Shown here piece by piece: positions 23,731-32,573 of a stretch of DNA of 64,000 nucleotides; position 1 is the first letter of the stretch; every line of letters starts with the position of its first letter. The notes beneath the pieces are model-generated. The model had not been told where the DNA came from. It saw only the letters and a program-made list of their open reading frames with translations, and searched no databases. The stretch covers positions 2,170,001 through 2,234,000 of the forward strand of contig DAJPGB010000001.1 in assembly GCA_025992855.1 (NCBI GenBank). Direction: 5' to 3'. The translations under genes and the position numbers were made by a program. The DNA is from Coriobacteriaceae bacterium (lineage in GTDB: Bacteria > Actinomycetota > Coriobacteriia > Coriobacteriales > Coriobacteriaceae).

Positions 23731-25611
23731 CTAGGCAGCCTGAACAGCGGGCTGGTCCTCGTCGATAAAGAAGCGCTTGTACCACACCAAGAACACGAGC
23801 GGCGTATAGATCTTGCGCTGGAAATCGCCCTTGCCCGCAAAGTGCAGATCGAGCAGGTGCATGAGTTCGTCGGTATCGAAGAACTCGCTTGCCCACGGCG
23901 CGGTGAAGTACTCCTTGACATAGTCGTACCACTTTTGCTCGCGCAGCCAGTAGACAATCGGCACCGGGAAGCCCACCTTGGGACGGGTGGCCCACTCATC
24001 GGGCAGCGACTTGTTGGCAGCGTGGCGGAGTACCTGTTTGTTGCCGTTCTCGTTGATGCGGTAGCGGTCGGGAATGTGCTCGGCGAACTCCATGACTTTG
24101 CGGTCCAGGAAGGGCACGCGCAGCTCCAGTGAGTGTGCCATGCACATCTTGTCGGCCTTGAGCAGAATGTCGCCCGGGAGCCACATGTTCATGTCCAGGT
24201 ACTGCTTCTTGACCAGCTCGGGCTGACCCTTCACGCGCGCATAGATGGGAGCGGCAAGCTCGAAGGCGCCATCGCCGGTGTTGTACTCGGGCTTGAGCAC
24301 GCCGTCGACCTCGCGCTCCGGCCATACCAGAGCCTGTCCCAGGAACGACTTCTCGGGGATCTCGGCACCCTTGACCAGGAAGTTATGTCCCTTGAAGTAC
24401 GGCATATGCAGCGCCAGGTTACCGAGCGCGCGACGGATGGGCAGCGGCACCATCTTTTTGTACTTGCGCACCGGGACCGTGTCCTCGTAGTAGGCGTAGC
24501 CGCCAAAGAGCTCGTCGGCGCCTTCGCCCGAAAGCACGACGGTAACGTCCTTGCGAGCCATCTCGGCCAAGAACCACAGCGGCACGGAAGACAGGTTGGA
24601 CTGCGGCTCGTCCATGTGATACTGGATGTCCTCGAGCGCACCGAAGAACTCGTCGGCGGTAATCATCTTGCGAACGTTCTCGACGCCGAGCTTATCGGAA
24701 AGCTCCTTGGCGTAGTTGGTCTCGTTGAAGTTCTTGTAGTCAAAGCCCACCGAGAAGGTCTTGTCGGGCATGAGGCAAGCGGCGATGTAGCTGGAGTCGA
24801 CGCCACCGGAGAGGAACGACGCGACCTTGACGTCGGCGATGCGATGGGCCTCGACGCTCTCGTGCACGACCTCGTCCAGCTCGTCGACGTACTCCTCGAA
24901 CGGCTTCTCGACGGCAGAGTAATCGCAATCCCAGTAGCGCTCGATGTTCATCTTGCCGGTCGGGATATCGACGGTAAAGTAGTGCGCCGGCGGCAGCTTG
25001 TAGACACCCTCGAAGAAGGTCTCCTCGGTTGCCGAATACTGCAGCGTCATGTACGGACGCAGGGCCTTTTTGTTGACCGCCTTGTGGAAGTGCGGGTAGT
25101 CCAGGAAGCTCTTGATCTCGGAACCAAAGAGCACGCCCGGAGCGCCGTCGCCCGCATCGGCCATGGGATAGTAGTAAAGCGGCTTGATGCCAAAGATGTC
25201 ACGGGCGCCAAAAAGCTTGTTCTTCTTTTTGTCCCAGATGACGAAGGCGTACATACCGCGCAGGCGATCGAGGACAGCCTCGCCCCACTCCTCGTAGCCG
25301 TGCAGGAGGCTCTCGGTGTCGGCGCCGCAATGGAACTTGTAGCCCTTGGCTTCGAGCTCGGAACGGAGTTCTTGGAAGTTGTAGATCTCACCGTTGAAGA
25401 CGATAACGACGCTGCCGTCCTCATTGGCCATGGGCTGAGCGCCGGCCTCGGTCAGGTCGAGGATCGACAGGCGGCGGAAGCCCAGGGCAACGCGGCCGTC
25501 GATAAACTGACCGCCCATGTCGGGACCACGATGGACGATGCGGTCCATCATCTTGGTGAGCACCTCGGATTGGTTATCCGTCCCACCGACAAAACCGACA
25601 AAACCGCACAT
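23731..25611 (-). CDS. asnB: Asparagine synthase (glutamine-hydrolysing)
   Basis: A 626-residue two-domain enzyme that makes asparagine from aspartate, glutamine and ATP. The class II glutaminase nucleophile is Cys2 in MCGFVGFVGG; glutamine-site blocks are RGPDMGGQF, RRLSILDL and VIVFNGEIYN. The synthetase ATP-pyrophosphatase loop is ASFLSGGVDSSYIAACL, followed by LSGEGADELFGGYAYY. GAGGGG lies before the ATG at 25611. It is monocistronic and divergent from tRNA-Val. Confidence 0.95.
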   Translation of the reverse strand: MCGFVGFVGGTDNQSEVLTKMMDRIVHRGPDMGGQFIDGRVALGFRRLSILDLTEAGAQPMANEDGSVVIVFNGEIYNFQELRSELEAKGYKFHCGADTESLLHGYEEWGEAVLDRLRGMYAFVIWDKKKNKLFGARDIFGIKPLYYYPMADAGDGAPGVLFGSEIKSFLDYPHFHKAVNKKALRPYMTLQYSATEETFFEGVYKLPPAHYFTVDIPTGKMNIERYWDCDYSAVEKPFEEYVDELDEVVHESVEAHRIADVKVASFLSGGVDSSYIAACLMPDKTFSVGFDYKNFNETNYAKELSDKLGVENVRKMITADEFFGALEDIQYHMDEPQSNLSSVPLWFLAEMARKDVTVVLSGEGADELFGGYAYYEDTVPVRKYKKMVPLPIRRALGNLALHMPYFKGHNFLVKGAEIPEKSFLGQALVWPEREVDGVLKPEYNTGDGAFELAAPIYARVKGQPELVKKQYLDMNMWLPGDILLKADKMCMAHSLELRVPFLDRKVMEFAEHIPDRYRINENGNKQVLRHAANKSLPDEWATRPKVGFPVPIVYWLREQKWYDYVKEYFTAPWASEFFDTDELMHLLDLHFAGKGDFQRKIYTPLVFLVWYKRFFIDEDQPAVQAA

Positions 25612-25798
25612 ATACTATCCCCTCTGCTGTTGCTGGGCATCAAATCGAATCAGTAGCTTTTGAGTATACCCGAGGGCGTAAAGAGGGGCGGAATGTTCAG
25701 GCAATCTCAACTGAATCAGCTCCGCCGTGACACGCGACGGTTACCTTTAATGGATATGAGATGAATGAGGCGATTGTTTTGCTATACTCTCTCCGCAC

Positions 25799-25874
25799 GG
25801 GCGATTGGCGCAACGGTTAGCGCAGGTGCTTTACACGCACAAGGCTGGGGGTTCGAATCCCTCATCGCCCACCA
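25799..25874 (+). tRNA. tRNA-Val (anticodon TAC)
   Basis: A 76-base tRNA with encoded CCA. Acceptor GGGCGAT pairs with ATCGCCC; the anticodon loop is TTTACAC with TAC at 34-36; the T-arm is GGGGTTCGAATCCC. A -10-like TATACT lies ten bases upstream (25783-25788). The last anticodon-stem pair is a G-A mismatch. Its 3' end is duplicated 187 bases downstream. Confidence 0.95.
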
Positions 25875-26131
25875 CCGATTTGGAAACGGTCCTCGAAAGG
25901 GGACCGTTTTTTGTTTGGGCCCATTTCATGGGATTCGAACCCGCAAGGGTGCGGAGCTGAGGAAACGCGAAGCGTTTTCCAGCGCAGCACGCGAGGAGCG
26001 GAGCGACGAAGCGGGGCGCGGGCGGCGCCAGCCGCACGCGGACATCCCTCATCGCCCACCACTGATTTGATAGGCTCCCAGCTATGGGGGCCTTTCTTTT
26101 TTGGGCCCAGCGCAGAGGGATTCGAACCCGC
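25857..26131 (+). repeat. Tandem duplication of the tRNA-Val 3' end (187-bp offset)
   Basis: The 26 bases at 25857-25882 (19 identical bases, ATCCCTCATCGCCCACCAC, one mismatch, then GATTTG) recur at 26044-26069. GGGATTCGAACCCGC recurs at 25930-25944 and 26117-26131 with the same 187-base offset, and is the reverse complement of a tRNA T-arm. GGGCCCA also recurs at nearly that spacing. Hairpin sequences between differ. The 25875-26488 stretch has no gene. Confidence 0.8.
25884..25912 (+). terminator. Terminator of tRNA-Val
   Basis: AAACGGTCC / GGACCGTTT stem ending in TTTTTT. A second hairpin of different sequence, AGGCTCCC / GGGGGCCT with TTCTTTTTT, follows the duplicated 3' end near 26073-26102. 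Confidence 0.88.
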
Positions 26132-26154
26132 CAGCACGTCCGTCACAAAGGCCG

Positions 26155-26372
26155 TGGCCAAAAAATGGCAAAAATGAGTACTGTTACTAATTTTGTAGCA
26201 GCGATTTTTGGGTTTCGCTGGGTAAATCTAGCCCTGAATCAGCGATTTGAAGCCTTTGCTAGCTGTTTCCCCATTAACATAACTGAACATGTGTGGTCTA
26301 ACTAATCCTAGATAGTCGGTTTCATATGAGATTCAGCTGGTAACAGTACTCATATTTGATGTTTTTTGACCA
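26155..26372. mobile_element. 218-bp MITE-like element with about 33-bp terminal inverted repeats
   Basis: The left end 26155-26187 and the right end 26340-26372 are inverted copies with about 28 of 33 positions identical. The inner 14 bases are perfect: ATGAGTACTGTTAC (26174-26187) and GTAACAGTACTCAT (26340-26353). The interior of about 150 bases has no coding capacity and is AT-richer than its surroundings. No clear target-site duplication was found, so calling it a transposon derivative is inference. Confidence 0.62.
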
Positions 26373-26375
26373 GCA

Positions 26376-26420
26376 GGTCTCCCCGCCTTAGCAAATCTAA
26401 GGCAAAACGGGCTCCAGACC
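26376..26420 (-). terminator. Two-tier hairpin after argD
   Basis: GCCTTAG / CTAAGGC (26385-26403) within GGTCT / AGACC (26376-26420). It lies 70 bases past the argD stop; there is no clean T tract, so termination is plausible, not certain. Confidence 0.5.
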
Positions 26421-26488
26421 GCTGAATCATGCCACATAGGGCACGTCCGCAGTCCGGAACCCGGTCAAAGTTAAGTTATTTCGCTGTG

Positions 26489-27772
26489 TTAGGCCAAAAC
26501 GTCCGACAGGATCTCGATCAGACTGTCCACGTCGGATTCCTCGCAGACGAGCGGCGGCAGGAAACGCAGCGTATGGGCACCCGTAGCGTTAATCACGGCA
26601 CCGGCGGCCAGCGCGCGGGCAACAATATCATGCGCGTCGCCCGCGGCATCATCCAAATCACAGCCGAGCATCAAGCCGCGGCCACGCACCTCGGTCACGT
26701 TCGGCAGCTTGGCGAGCTTTGCCTCCATATAGGCGCCTACCTTGGCAGCATGGTCGGCATAATCGCCGCGCACGAGCGCGGAGAGCGTCGCGGCGCACGC
26801 CGCGACAGCCAAGCAGCTACCGCCAAAGGTCGAGCCGTGGTCGCCCGGCTTAAACACGTCGGCAATCTCCTTCTTTGCTACGACGGCACCCATGGGCACG
26901 CCATCGGCAATGCCCTTGGCAAGGCTCATGATGTCGGGTTCCACGCCATAGGTTTGGAATGCAAACGGCTTGCCGGAGCGGAAGATGCCGCACTGGACCT
27001 CGTCGGCTATAAGCACGGCGCCCACTTCGTGTGCCAGGTCGCGCGCTGCCGCCATAAACTCCTCGGTCATGGGGTGCACGCCACTCTCACCCTGGATCGG
27101 CTCGAGCATCACGGCACAAATTTCGCCCCCCAGCTGCTTAAAGATCGCACGCAGTTCATTGATATCGTTGGGCGTACAGGCCACAAAGCCACCCGGCAGC
27201 GGGCGGAAACTATCCTGCAGCCAATCCTGCATGGTGGCGGCAATGGTCTCGAGCGTACGGCCGTGGAAGCCGCCGCGCATGCACACGATAGTGTTGCCGC
27301 CGTTACCGGCACGCTTGGCGTACAGGCGCGCAAGCTTCATCGAGCCCTCATTGGCCTCGGCGCCGGAGTTGGCAAAGAAGGTCTCCCAAACCTGCTCATC
27401 CGCAGCCGGGGCACCAAGAGCAGCTGCCGTGGTCTCATCGCCGGCGGCAATGGCATCGGCAAGCACGCGTGCACCATCTAAGTCGTCGTTGGCAAGCTTG
27501 GACAGCAGCGCCGCGACCTGTCCACGCTGCTCGATGTAGAAGTAATTGGAGACATGCATGAGCTTTTTGGTCTGTGCCTCGAGCGCCGAGAGCACAGCCG
27601 GGTCGCCATGACCTAGGCTGCACACGCCGATGCCGGCAAGAAAGTCGAGGTACTCACGACCATCGTCGCCGGTGAGTTTCATGCCGTGACCCTCGACAAA
27701 CTCGACCGGAGAGCGGCCAAAGGTATGCATAACGTAATGGGATTCAAGCGATTGCTGAGCTGCAAGTGACAT
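26489..27772 (-). CDS. argD: Acetylornithine aminotransferase
   Basis: A 427-residue class III PLP aminotransferase that converts N-acetylglutamate semialdehyde to N-acetylornithine. Hallmarks are VWETFFANSGAEANEGSMKLAR, GGFHGRTL, the PLP-stacking Asp in VLIADEVQCGIFRSG, and the Schiff-base lysine in MSLAKGIADGVPMGAVVAK. The sequence after SGAEANE and its operon position favour ArgD over GABA or ornithine aminotransferase. It is the last gene of argCJBD. The ATG at 27772 has AAAGG upstream. Confidence 0.95.
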   Translation of the reverse strand: MSLAAQQSLESHYVMHTFGRSPVEFVEGHGMKLTGDDGREYLDFLAGIGVCSLGHGDPAVLSALEAQTKKLMHVSNYFYIEQRGQVAALLSKLANDDLDGARVLADAIAAGDETTAAALGAPAADEQVWETFFANSGAEANEGSMKLARLYAKRAGNGGNTIVCMRGGFHGRTLETIAATMQDWLQDSFRPLPGGFVACTPNDINELRAIFKQLGGEICAVMLEPIQGESGVHPMTEEFMAAARDLAHEVGAVLIADEVQCGIFRSGKPFAFQTYGVEPDIMSLAKGIADGVPMGAVVAKKEIADVFKPGDHGSTFGGSCLAVAACAATLSALVRGDYADHAAKVGAYMEAKLAKLPNVTEVRGRGLMLGCDLDDAAGDAHDIVARALAAGAVINATGAHTLRFLPPLVCEESDVDSLIEILSDVLA

Positions 27773-27841
27773 GGGATGCCTTTCGTTGAGCGCCGGACGG
27801 CGCAGGCCTATGGGTGCAGAAATGGGGCGGCTGCGGGTCAG

Positions 27842-28822
27842 TTAGACCGTCTGAAGCTTCTCGACCTCGTCGAGGTTCTCGGTCAGACGCGCAGCAAACG
27901 TCGAAAGCGGATGCGGATGCGTATCGAACTCGTAAGCCGTCTCGGTGGAATGGATCACGGTGCCGACGCCGGCATCGGTCAGCAGCTCCAGCAGCAGCGA
28001 ATGCGGCGTGGTGCCGTTGATGATGTGAGCGCGAAATACGCCGCCGGCAAGCGCATCGACGGCCGCGCGCAGCTTGGGAATCATGCCCTTATCGACCTCG
28101 CCGCCGTAGAGCATTTCGTTAACCTCGTCGAGTGTTAGGTTGGAGATGAGTGAGTCTTTATCGCTAAAGTCCTTGTACAGGCCGTCGACGTCGGTCAAAA
28201 AGATCGCCTTGTGCGCGTGGAGCGCTGCCGCAACGGCACCGGCGGCGGTATCGGCGTTGATGTTGAAGAAACCGCCGTCCTCCCCCGCCGCGACGGTAGC
28301 GATAACGGGGATGTACTCGCTATCGAGTAAGCGCTCGATATAGTCGGTGTTGACGTGCGTCACTTTGCCCACGCGACCGAGCTCGGGATCGAGCGGCTCG
28401 GCGATGAGCGTGCCAGCATCGCTGCCCGACACGCCCACGGCCAGGTTGCCGTGGTGGTTGATGGCGGCAACCAGCTCCTGGTTAACCTTGCCGCCCAGCA
28501 CCTCGCGCACGATATCCATAGTCGCCGGCGTGGTCACGCGCTGGCCGTTCTTAAACTCGACGGGGATGTCGTAGTGGCTCAGCGCCTCGTTGATGGCCTT
28601 GCCGCCACCGTGCACGATAACAGGGCGCATGCCGATGATCTTGAGCAGCACGATGTCGCTCATCACGTCGCGGCGCAGCTGCTCATCAACCATGGCGGCT
28701 CCGCCATATTTGATAACAACCGTCTTACCGGTCAGGTTCTTAATCCACGGCAGCGCTTCGAACAGCAGCTGCGCGGTTGCTTCGTTGGATTCGTTCGAAC
28801 GACAATCGCGTGCGAATTTCAT
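27842..28822 (-). CDS. argB: Acetylglutamate kinase
   Basis: A 326-residue amino-acid kinase, second step of arginine synthesis and usual target of feedback inhibition by arginine. Signatures are VVIKYGGAAM, VIVHGGGKAINEAL, VGVSGSDAGTL and NINADTAAGAVAAAL. The N-terminal extension before the kinase core (about 25 residues) is of the kind seen in arginine-sensitive enzymes. The ATG at 28822 follows GAGG by six bases; 20 further upstream codons lack an RBS. It lies between argJ and argD. Confidence 0.95.
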   Translation of the reverse strand: MKFARDCRSNESNEATAQLLFEALPWIKNLTGKTVVIKYGGAAMVDEQLRRDVMSDIVLLKIIGMRPVIVHGGGKAINEALSHYDIPVEFKNGQRVTTPATMDIVREVLGGKVNQELVAAINHHGNLAVGVSGSDAGTLIAEPLDPELGRVGKVTHVNTDYIERLLDSEYIPVIATVAAGEDGGFFNINADTAAGAVAAALHAHKAIFLTDVDGLYKDFSDKDSLISNLTLDEVNEMLYGGEVDKGMIPKLRAAVDALAGGVFRAHIINGTTPHSLLLELLTDAGVGTVIHSTETAYEFDTHPHPLSTFAARLTENLDEVEKLQTV

Positions 28823-28903
28823 AATCTGCCTCGTCTTTCGTATCGTTATCGCGCCGTGCTCCGCTGTCCGCAATCGCGGCAAGATGCGCAGCGTGCCTGG
28901 AAT

Positions 28904-30172
28904 CTAGGAACGGTAGTCGCCGTTAATGGAGATGTACTCATGCGTGAGGTCGCAGGTCCACACGGTCGTTGCCGCGTCGCCTGCGCCCAGGTCGGCCGAG
29001 ATCACGATCTCGGGCGCCTCGAAACGTCGTAGAGCCTCGTCCTCGTCAAAGGGAACAGTCAGACCGTCGCGACAGACAGGCATGCCCATCATGTCGATGG
29101 AAACGTCTTCCTGATTAAACTTCACGCCGCACTTGCCAAGCGCCATAGCAACGCGGCCCCAGTTGCAGTCGTGGCCGGCGATGCAGGTCTTAACGAGCGG
29201 CGAGTTGGCAACGGCACGGGCGGCGATATCGGCCTCCTCGTCGTTGGCGGCGCCGGTAACGTTGACCGTAACAAGCTTGGATGCGCCCTCACCATCGGCG
29301 GCGATATTGCGCGCCAGGCTCTCGCACACCTCGTGCACGGCAAATGCCAACTCGTCAAAGGCATCGGAGCCCTCGACGATAGGCTCGGCATCTGCGGCAG
29401 CGGCGCCGGAGGCAAGCATGATGCAGGTGTCGTTGGTCGAGGTGTCGGAATCGACCGTTACCTTGTTGAAGGTCTGCTTGACGGTCGAGAGCAGCAGGGC
29501 ATGAAGTGCCGCAGGCTCGACGGGGGCATCGGTGGTGATAACTGCGATCATGGTGGCCATATTGGGCATGATCATGCCCGAGCCCTTGCACATTCCGCCT
29601 ACCGTATAGACATTGCCCGCATGACCCGCAGCCTCACTGACGTAGGATACGGCGTACTCCTTGGAGTGCGTGTCGGTCGTCATGATGGCGCGAGCGGCAT
29701 CGGCGCCACCGTGGGCGGAGAGCGCCTCGTAGGCAGCAGGAATGGCAGTCTCAAATGTGTCGATGGGCAGAATCTGTCCAATCACGCCTGTGGATGCAAC
29801 TAGGATCTGCTGGGATTCACAGCCGATGACCTGCGACGCGATGTTGCAGGTCTCGCGCGCGCATGCAAGGCCGGTCTCACCCGTGGCGGCGTTGGCATTG
29901 CCAGAGTTGATCGAAACGCCGGCGATGATACCGTAGCCCTTGTCGGCACCGCCCAGGTTGGCACGGCTCACCTGCACGGGCGCCGCGCAAAAGCGATTGG
30001 TGGTAAACACGCCGGCACCGGGACAGGGTTTATCGGGCACGACGAACGCGTAATCCAGACGCTCGGGGTTCTTGCGGAACCCAGCGTGGATGCCTGCAGC
30101 CTTAAAACCAGCCGCAGCCGTAACGCCACCCTCGACGGCGCGAATCTTGATATCAAACAGCTCGGTATTCAT
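28904..30172 (-). CDS. argJ: Bifunctional ornithine acetyltransferase / N-acetylglutamate synthase
   Basis: A 422-residue protein that recycles the acetyl group from N-acetylornithine to glutamate. Family blocks are INSGNANAATGETG, ASTGVIGQ and the autocleavage site GMIMPNMATMIAVITTDA, where the precursor is cut before the nucleophilic Thr. A second block, VDSDTSTNDTCIMLASG, is typical. Without argA or argE in view, the operon appears to use the acetyl cycle. AAGGAG lies upstream of the ATG at 30172. Confidence 0.95.
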   Translation of the reverse strand: MNTELFDIKIRAVEGGVTAAAGFKAAGIHAGFRKNPERLDYAFVVPDKPCPGAGVFTTNRFCAAPVQVSRANLGGADKGYGIIAGVSINSGNANAATGETGLACARETCNIASQVIGCESQQILVASTGVIGQILPIDTFETAIPAAYEALSAHGGADAARAIMTTDTHSKEYAVSYVSEAAGHAGNVYTVGGMCKGSGMIMPNMATMIAVITTDAPVEPAALHALLLSTVKQTFNKVTVDSDTSTNDTCIMLASGAAAADAEPIVEGSDAFDELAFAVHEVCESLARNIAADGEGASKLVTVNVTGAANDEEADIAARAVANSPLVKTCIAGHDCNWGRVAMALGKCGVKFNQEDVSIDMMGMPVCRDGLTVPFDEDEALRRFEAPEIVISADLGAGDAATTVWTCDLTHEYISINGDYRS

Positions 30173-30306
30173 CGTCTTTATGACTCCTTATGTCAAACAA
30201 AAAACGGACATCGGTTGGTGCGCCATGCCAGTCGTAATCATGAGACCGGCTTAAGAGTGGCGCCCCACTCGATGCCCGACTACCAAATCGTTAACAATCG
30301 AATGTG

Positions 30307-31377
30307 CTACACCGGGCACGCCACTGTGGGCAAGCCTCGTCGCTCGTCAAAGCCAAAGACGATATTGGCGCACTGGACCGCTTGGCCCGCAGCGCCCTTG
30401 CACAGATTGTCGATGGCGCCCGTCGCCACCAGCACGCCCGCGCGCTTGTTGAGCGCGAGGCCAATCTGGGCGGCGTTGGTGCCGACAACCGAAGCCGTCT
30501 TGGGCTGCTGGCCGGTATCGAGCACGCGCACAAAGGTGCGACCGGCATAGAACTGCTTGTAATAGTCGACAACGTCCTCAAGAGCCAAGGAGTCGATGGC
30601 CTGCGGCGCGAGCGGCATCGTCACCGTGGAGAGCAGACCACGCTTGAGCGGTGCCAGGTGCGGGGTAAAGACGACGCGATCGGTCAGGCCAAGGATTTGC
30701 TCAATCTCGGGCGTGTGGCGATGCTTACCCACGCCGTAGGCCTCCAAGTTCTCGTCGGCGCTGCAAAAATGCGTACGAGCGTTGCAGGACTTGCCGGCAC
30801 CCGTCACACCGCTGATGGCATCGACAATCACGGGACCGTTCTCGGCCACCCAGCCCGCACGCACGGCAGGAGCGGCAGCAAGGCTCGTTGCGGTGGGATA
30901 GCAGCCGGCGCAGGCGACCAGCACGGGTTTGCCGTCGGCATGATCGGATGCAGCGGTCTCCAAATCCTGGGAGAACAGCTCGGGCAGACCGAAGGCGCGG
31001 GTCTTGAGCAACTCGGGGCTCGTGTGCTCGGCGGCATACCAGGCCTCAAAGGTGGCCGGATCGCTCAGGCGATAGTCGGCCGAGAGGTCAATGCAGGAGA
31101 CTCCCGCGGCAAGCAGGGCGGGCACCTGAGCCATGGCAGCCGTGTGCGGCACGGCCAAAAATACCGCGTCACAGTTCTTGAGCTCGGGGGCATCATGCGT
31201 CGTGAAGACAAGATCGCTTACGCCGGTGAAGCTCGGGTACACCGCAGACAACGGCTGGCCGGCATCGGCGTTGGACGTAATGGCAGCAAGTTCAAACTCG
31301 GGATGACCGAGGACGAGGCGAATGAGCTCGGCTCCGGCATATCCAGCCGCGCCGACGATTCCAACCTTCAAAGACAT
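30307..31377 (-). CDS. argC: N-acetyl-gamma-glutamyl-phosphate reductase
   Basis: A 356-residue NADPH-dependent reductase, third step of arginine synthesis. The Rossmann start is VGIVGAAGYAGAELIRLVL and the catalytic cysteine lies in VACAGCYPTATSL; the SGVTGAGKS and HRHTPEIEQ blocks are also conserved. It is the first gene of argC-argJ-argB-argD. The ATG at 31377 follows AGGAG by six bases, and an ArgR-like operator lies about 90 bases upstream. Confidence 0.95.
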   Translation of the reverse strand: MSLKVGIVGAAGYAGAELIRLVLGHPEFELAAITSNADAGQPLSAVYPSFTGVSDLVFTTHDAPELKNCDAVFLAVPHTAAMAQVPALLAAGVSCIDLSADYRLSDPATFEAWYAAEHTSPELLKTRAFGLPELFSQDLETAASDHADGKPVLVACAGCYPTATSLAAAPAVRAGWVAENGPVIVDAISGVTGAGKSCNARTHFCSADENLEAYGVGKHRHTPEIEQILGLTDRVVFTPHLAPLKRGLLSTVTMPLAPQAIDSLALEDVVDYYKQFYAGRTFVRVLDTGQQPKTASVVGTNAAQIGLALNKRAGVLVATGAIDNLCKGAAGQAVQCANIVFGFDERRGLPTVACPV

Positions 31378-31462
31378 ATCAGACTCCTTGTCTGCGATTT
31401 ATGCACCGATGCGCATTTCGCAGCGGTCGTTATGAAGTGGGTTGAAACTTTAGCACCAAAAG

Positions 31463-31499
31463 ATGCATGAATACGTAAATGGCTTGCATATTCATGCAT
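31463..31499 (-). promoter_or_regulatory. ArgR-type operator upstream of argCJBD
   Basis: ATGCATGAATA (31463-31473) and TATTCATGCAT (31489-31499) are perfect 11-bp inverted arms around 15 bases. Each arm contains the TGAAT / ATTCA core of ARG boxes. The site is 85-120 bases upstream of argC, where ArgR with arginine would repress. The match to the known ARG box is by eye. Confidence 0.75.
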
Positions 31500-31543
31500 T
31501 GAAACATTCCCGACACATTCGCTTGAAGGAATTGACAAATGGA

Positions 31544-31597
31544 GCGGGCCCCGTATTGACCGGCGCTCCTAACGGCGCCGGGCAATACGGGGCCCGC
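31544..31597 (-). terminator. 15-bp GC-rich hairpin after the PNPOx-like gene
   Basis: GCGGGCCCCGTATTG / CAATACGGGGCCCGC, perfect, with an inner GGCGC/GCGCC stem. It lies between the 31635 gene and the arg operator. The T tract is poor, so it may also act as an insulator. Confidence 0.65.
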
Positions 31598-31634
31598 CCA
31601 TGCGAAAACCAAGTTGTTAGGATGAGCCAGCTGG

Positions 31635-32045
31635 CTAGAGCTCGACCGGCACCCATTCGTCGTGATTGCAGATAAAGGCCTCGGGTTCCTCCACGCTAAA
31701 GAAGACGAGCGTGGGATCGCCTGCGCCCTCGTAGTGCTCGCCTAGGCGCTCCAGGTGCTTCCAGCCTGCCTCGCGCATATCGGGAGCGGCCTGGTCATCC
31801 AGACCCGCATGCCCGCGCAAGGTGAGCCAGCCATGGCCCGGCCACCAACTCGTAGCCTCAAAGCGTTGATTTTGCAGCAGCTCTTGCCACACGTCTTTGG
31901 TGCGCGCCGTTACAAACCACAGCTTGCCGTCCTGGATCTGCGCAAACGAAAACGGACGCACATGCGGCTGCCCATCAACGCTCGTCGCCAAATACCATGC
32001 CGGCACCGACGTCAGATACTCCAACACCGTATTCAATCCGTCCAC
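31635..32045 (-). CDS. Pyridoxamine 5'-phosphate oxidase-like flavin-binding protein (copy 1)
   Basis: A 136-residue split-barrel protein: YLTSVPAWYLATSVDGQPHVRPFSFAQ, then GKLWFVTARTKDVWQEL. This fold binds FMN or related cofactors; members reduce varied substrates and the actual role is unknown. The GTG at 32045 follows AGGAGG by four bases and is preferred over the GTG five codons upstream, which would put the RBS inside the gene. It lies just after a paralogue; roughly 40% of positions look shared. Confidence 0.78.
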   Translation of the reverse strand: MDGLNTVLEYLTSVPAWYLATSVDGQPHVRPFSFAQIQDGKLWFVTARTKDVWQELLQNQRFEATSWWPGHGWLTLRGHAGLDDQAAPDMREAGWKHLERLGEHYEGAGDPTLVFFSVEEPEAFICNHDEWVPVEL

Positions 32046-32096
32046 GTTTCCTCCTGCCACTAGCCAATTTGGAACGGGTAGTTAATTTGAGACGCG

Positions 32097-32543
32097 CTAG
32101 AGCTCCAGATGCTCTTCGCTGCCGTCGATATCGCAGAAGCGGGCGGCGATATTGCGGACCGAGAAAAACGCAAGACGACCGTCGTTGGCGCTCTCATGCT
32201 TCTCGCCAATGCCCACCATGTGCTTAAAGCCTGCTTCGCGAACGCGGTCGCTCACCACCGCATCGTCCTCGAGCGAGGCCTCGCCGGACAATACGATCCA
32301 GCACTCCCCCGGCTTCCAGCCCGAAAGCTCAAACTTGGGGTTCGCGCTGAGCTCGGCCCACACATCCTTATCGCGCGAGGTGCAAAACCACAGCTTACCT
32401 TCATCGACCATGGCAAACGAAAACGGCCTCACGCGAGGCTGATGCCCGTCGGCCACATCGGTCGTGGCCAGATACCACGCCGGAATGCGCCTAAGATACG
32501 AGCAGGCGCGCTCGAGCTGCGCCGTGCGGTCGTTGTCGGTCAT
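32097..32543 (-). CDS. Pyridoxamine 5'-phosphate oxidase-like flavin-binding protein (copy 2)
   Basis: A 148-residue split-barrel protein: YLRRIPAWYLATTDVADG, VRPFSFAMVDEGKLWFCTSRDKDVWAEL, and a C-terminal LAFFSVRNIAARFCDIDG. It clearly shares ancestry with the next gene and looks like an old tandem duplication. It lies downstream of the riboflavin ECF genes and may be read from the same transcript; a flavin link is suggestive only. Confidence 0.8.
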   Translation of the reverse strand: MTDNDRTAQLERACSYLRRIPAWYLATTDVADGHQPRVRPFSFAMVDEGKLWFCTSRDKDVWAELSANPKFELSGWKPGECWIVLSGEASLEDDAVVSDRVREAGFKHMVGIGEKHESANDGRLAFFSVRNIAARFCDIDGSEEHLEL

Positions 32544-32573
32544 GGGAATCCCTTTCCTGCGCTCGAATCGCGC

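Noticed and set aside
25930..26131. Additional tRNA genes on the minus strand
   Set aside because: Only T-arm-like pieces are present; no acceptor, D-arm or anticodon arm can be drawn.
31544..31597. Leader peptide or attenuator of the arg operon
   Set aside because: The hairpin lies upstream of the operator and probable promoter, so it belongs to the preceding gene.
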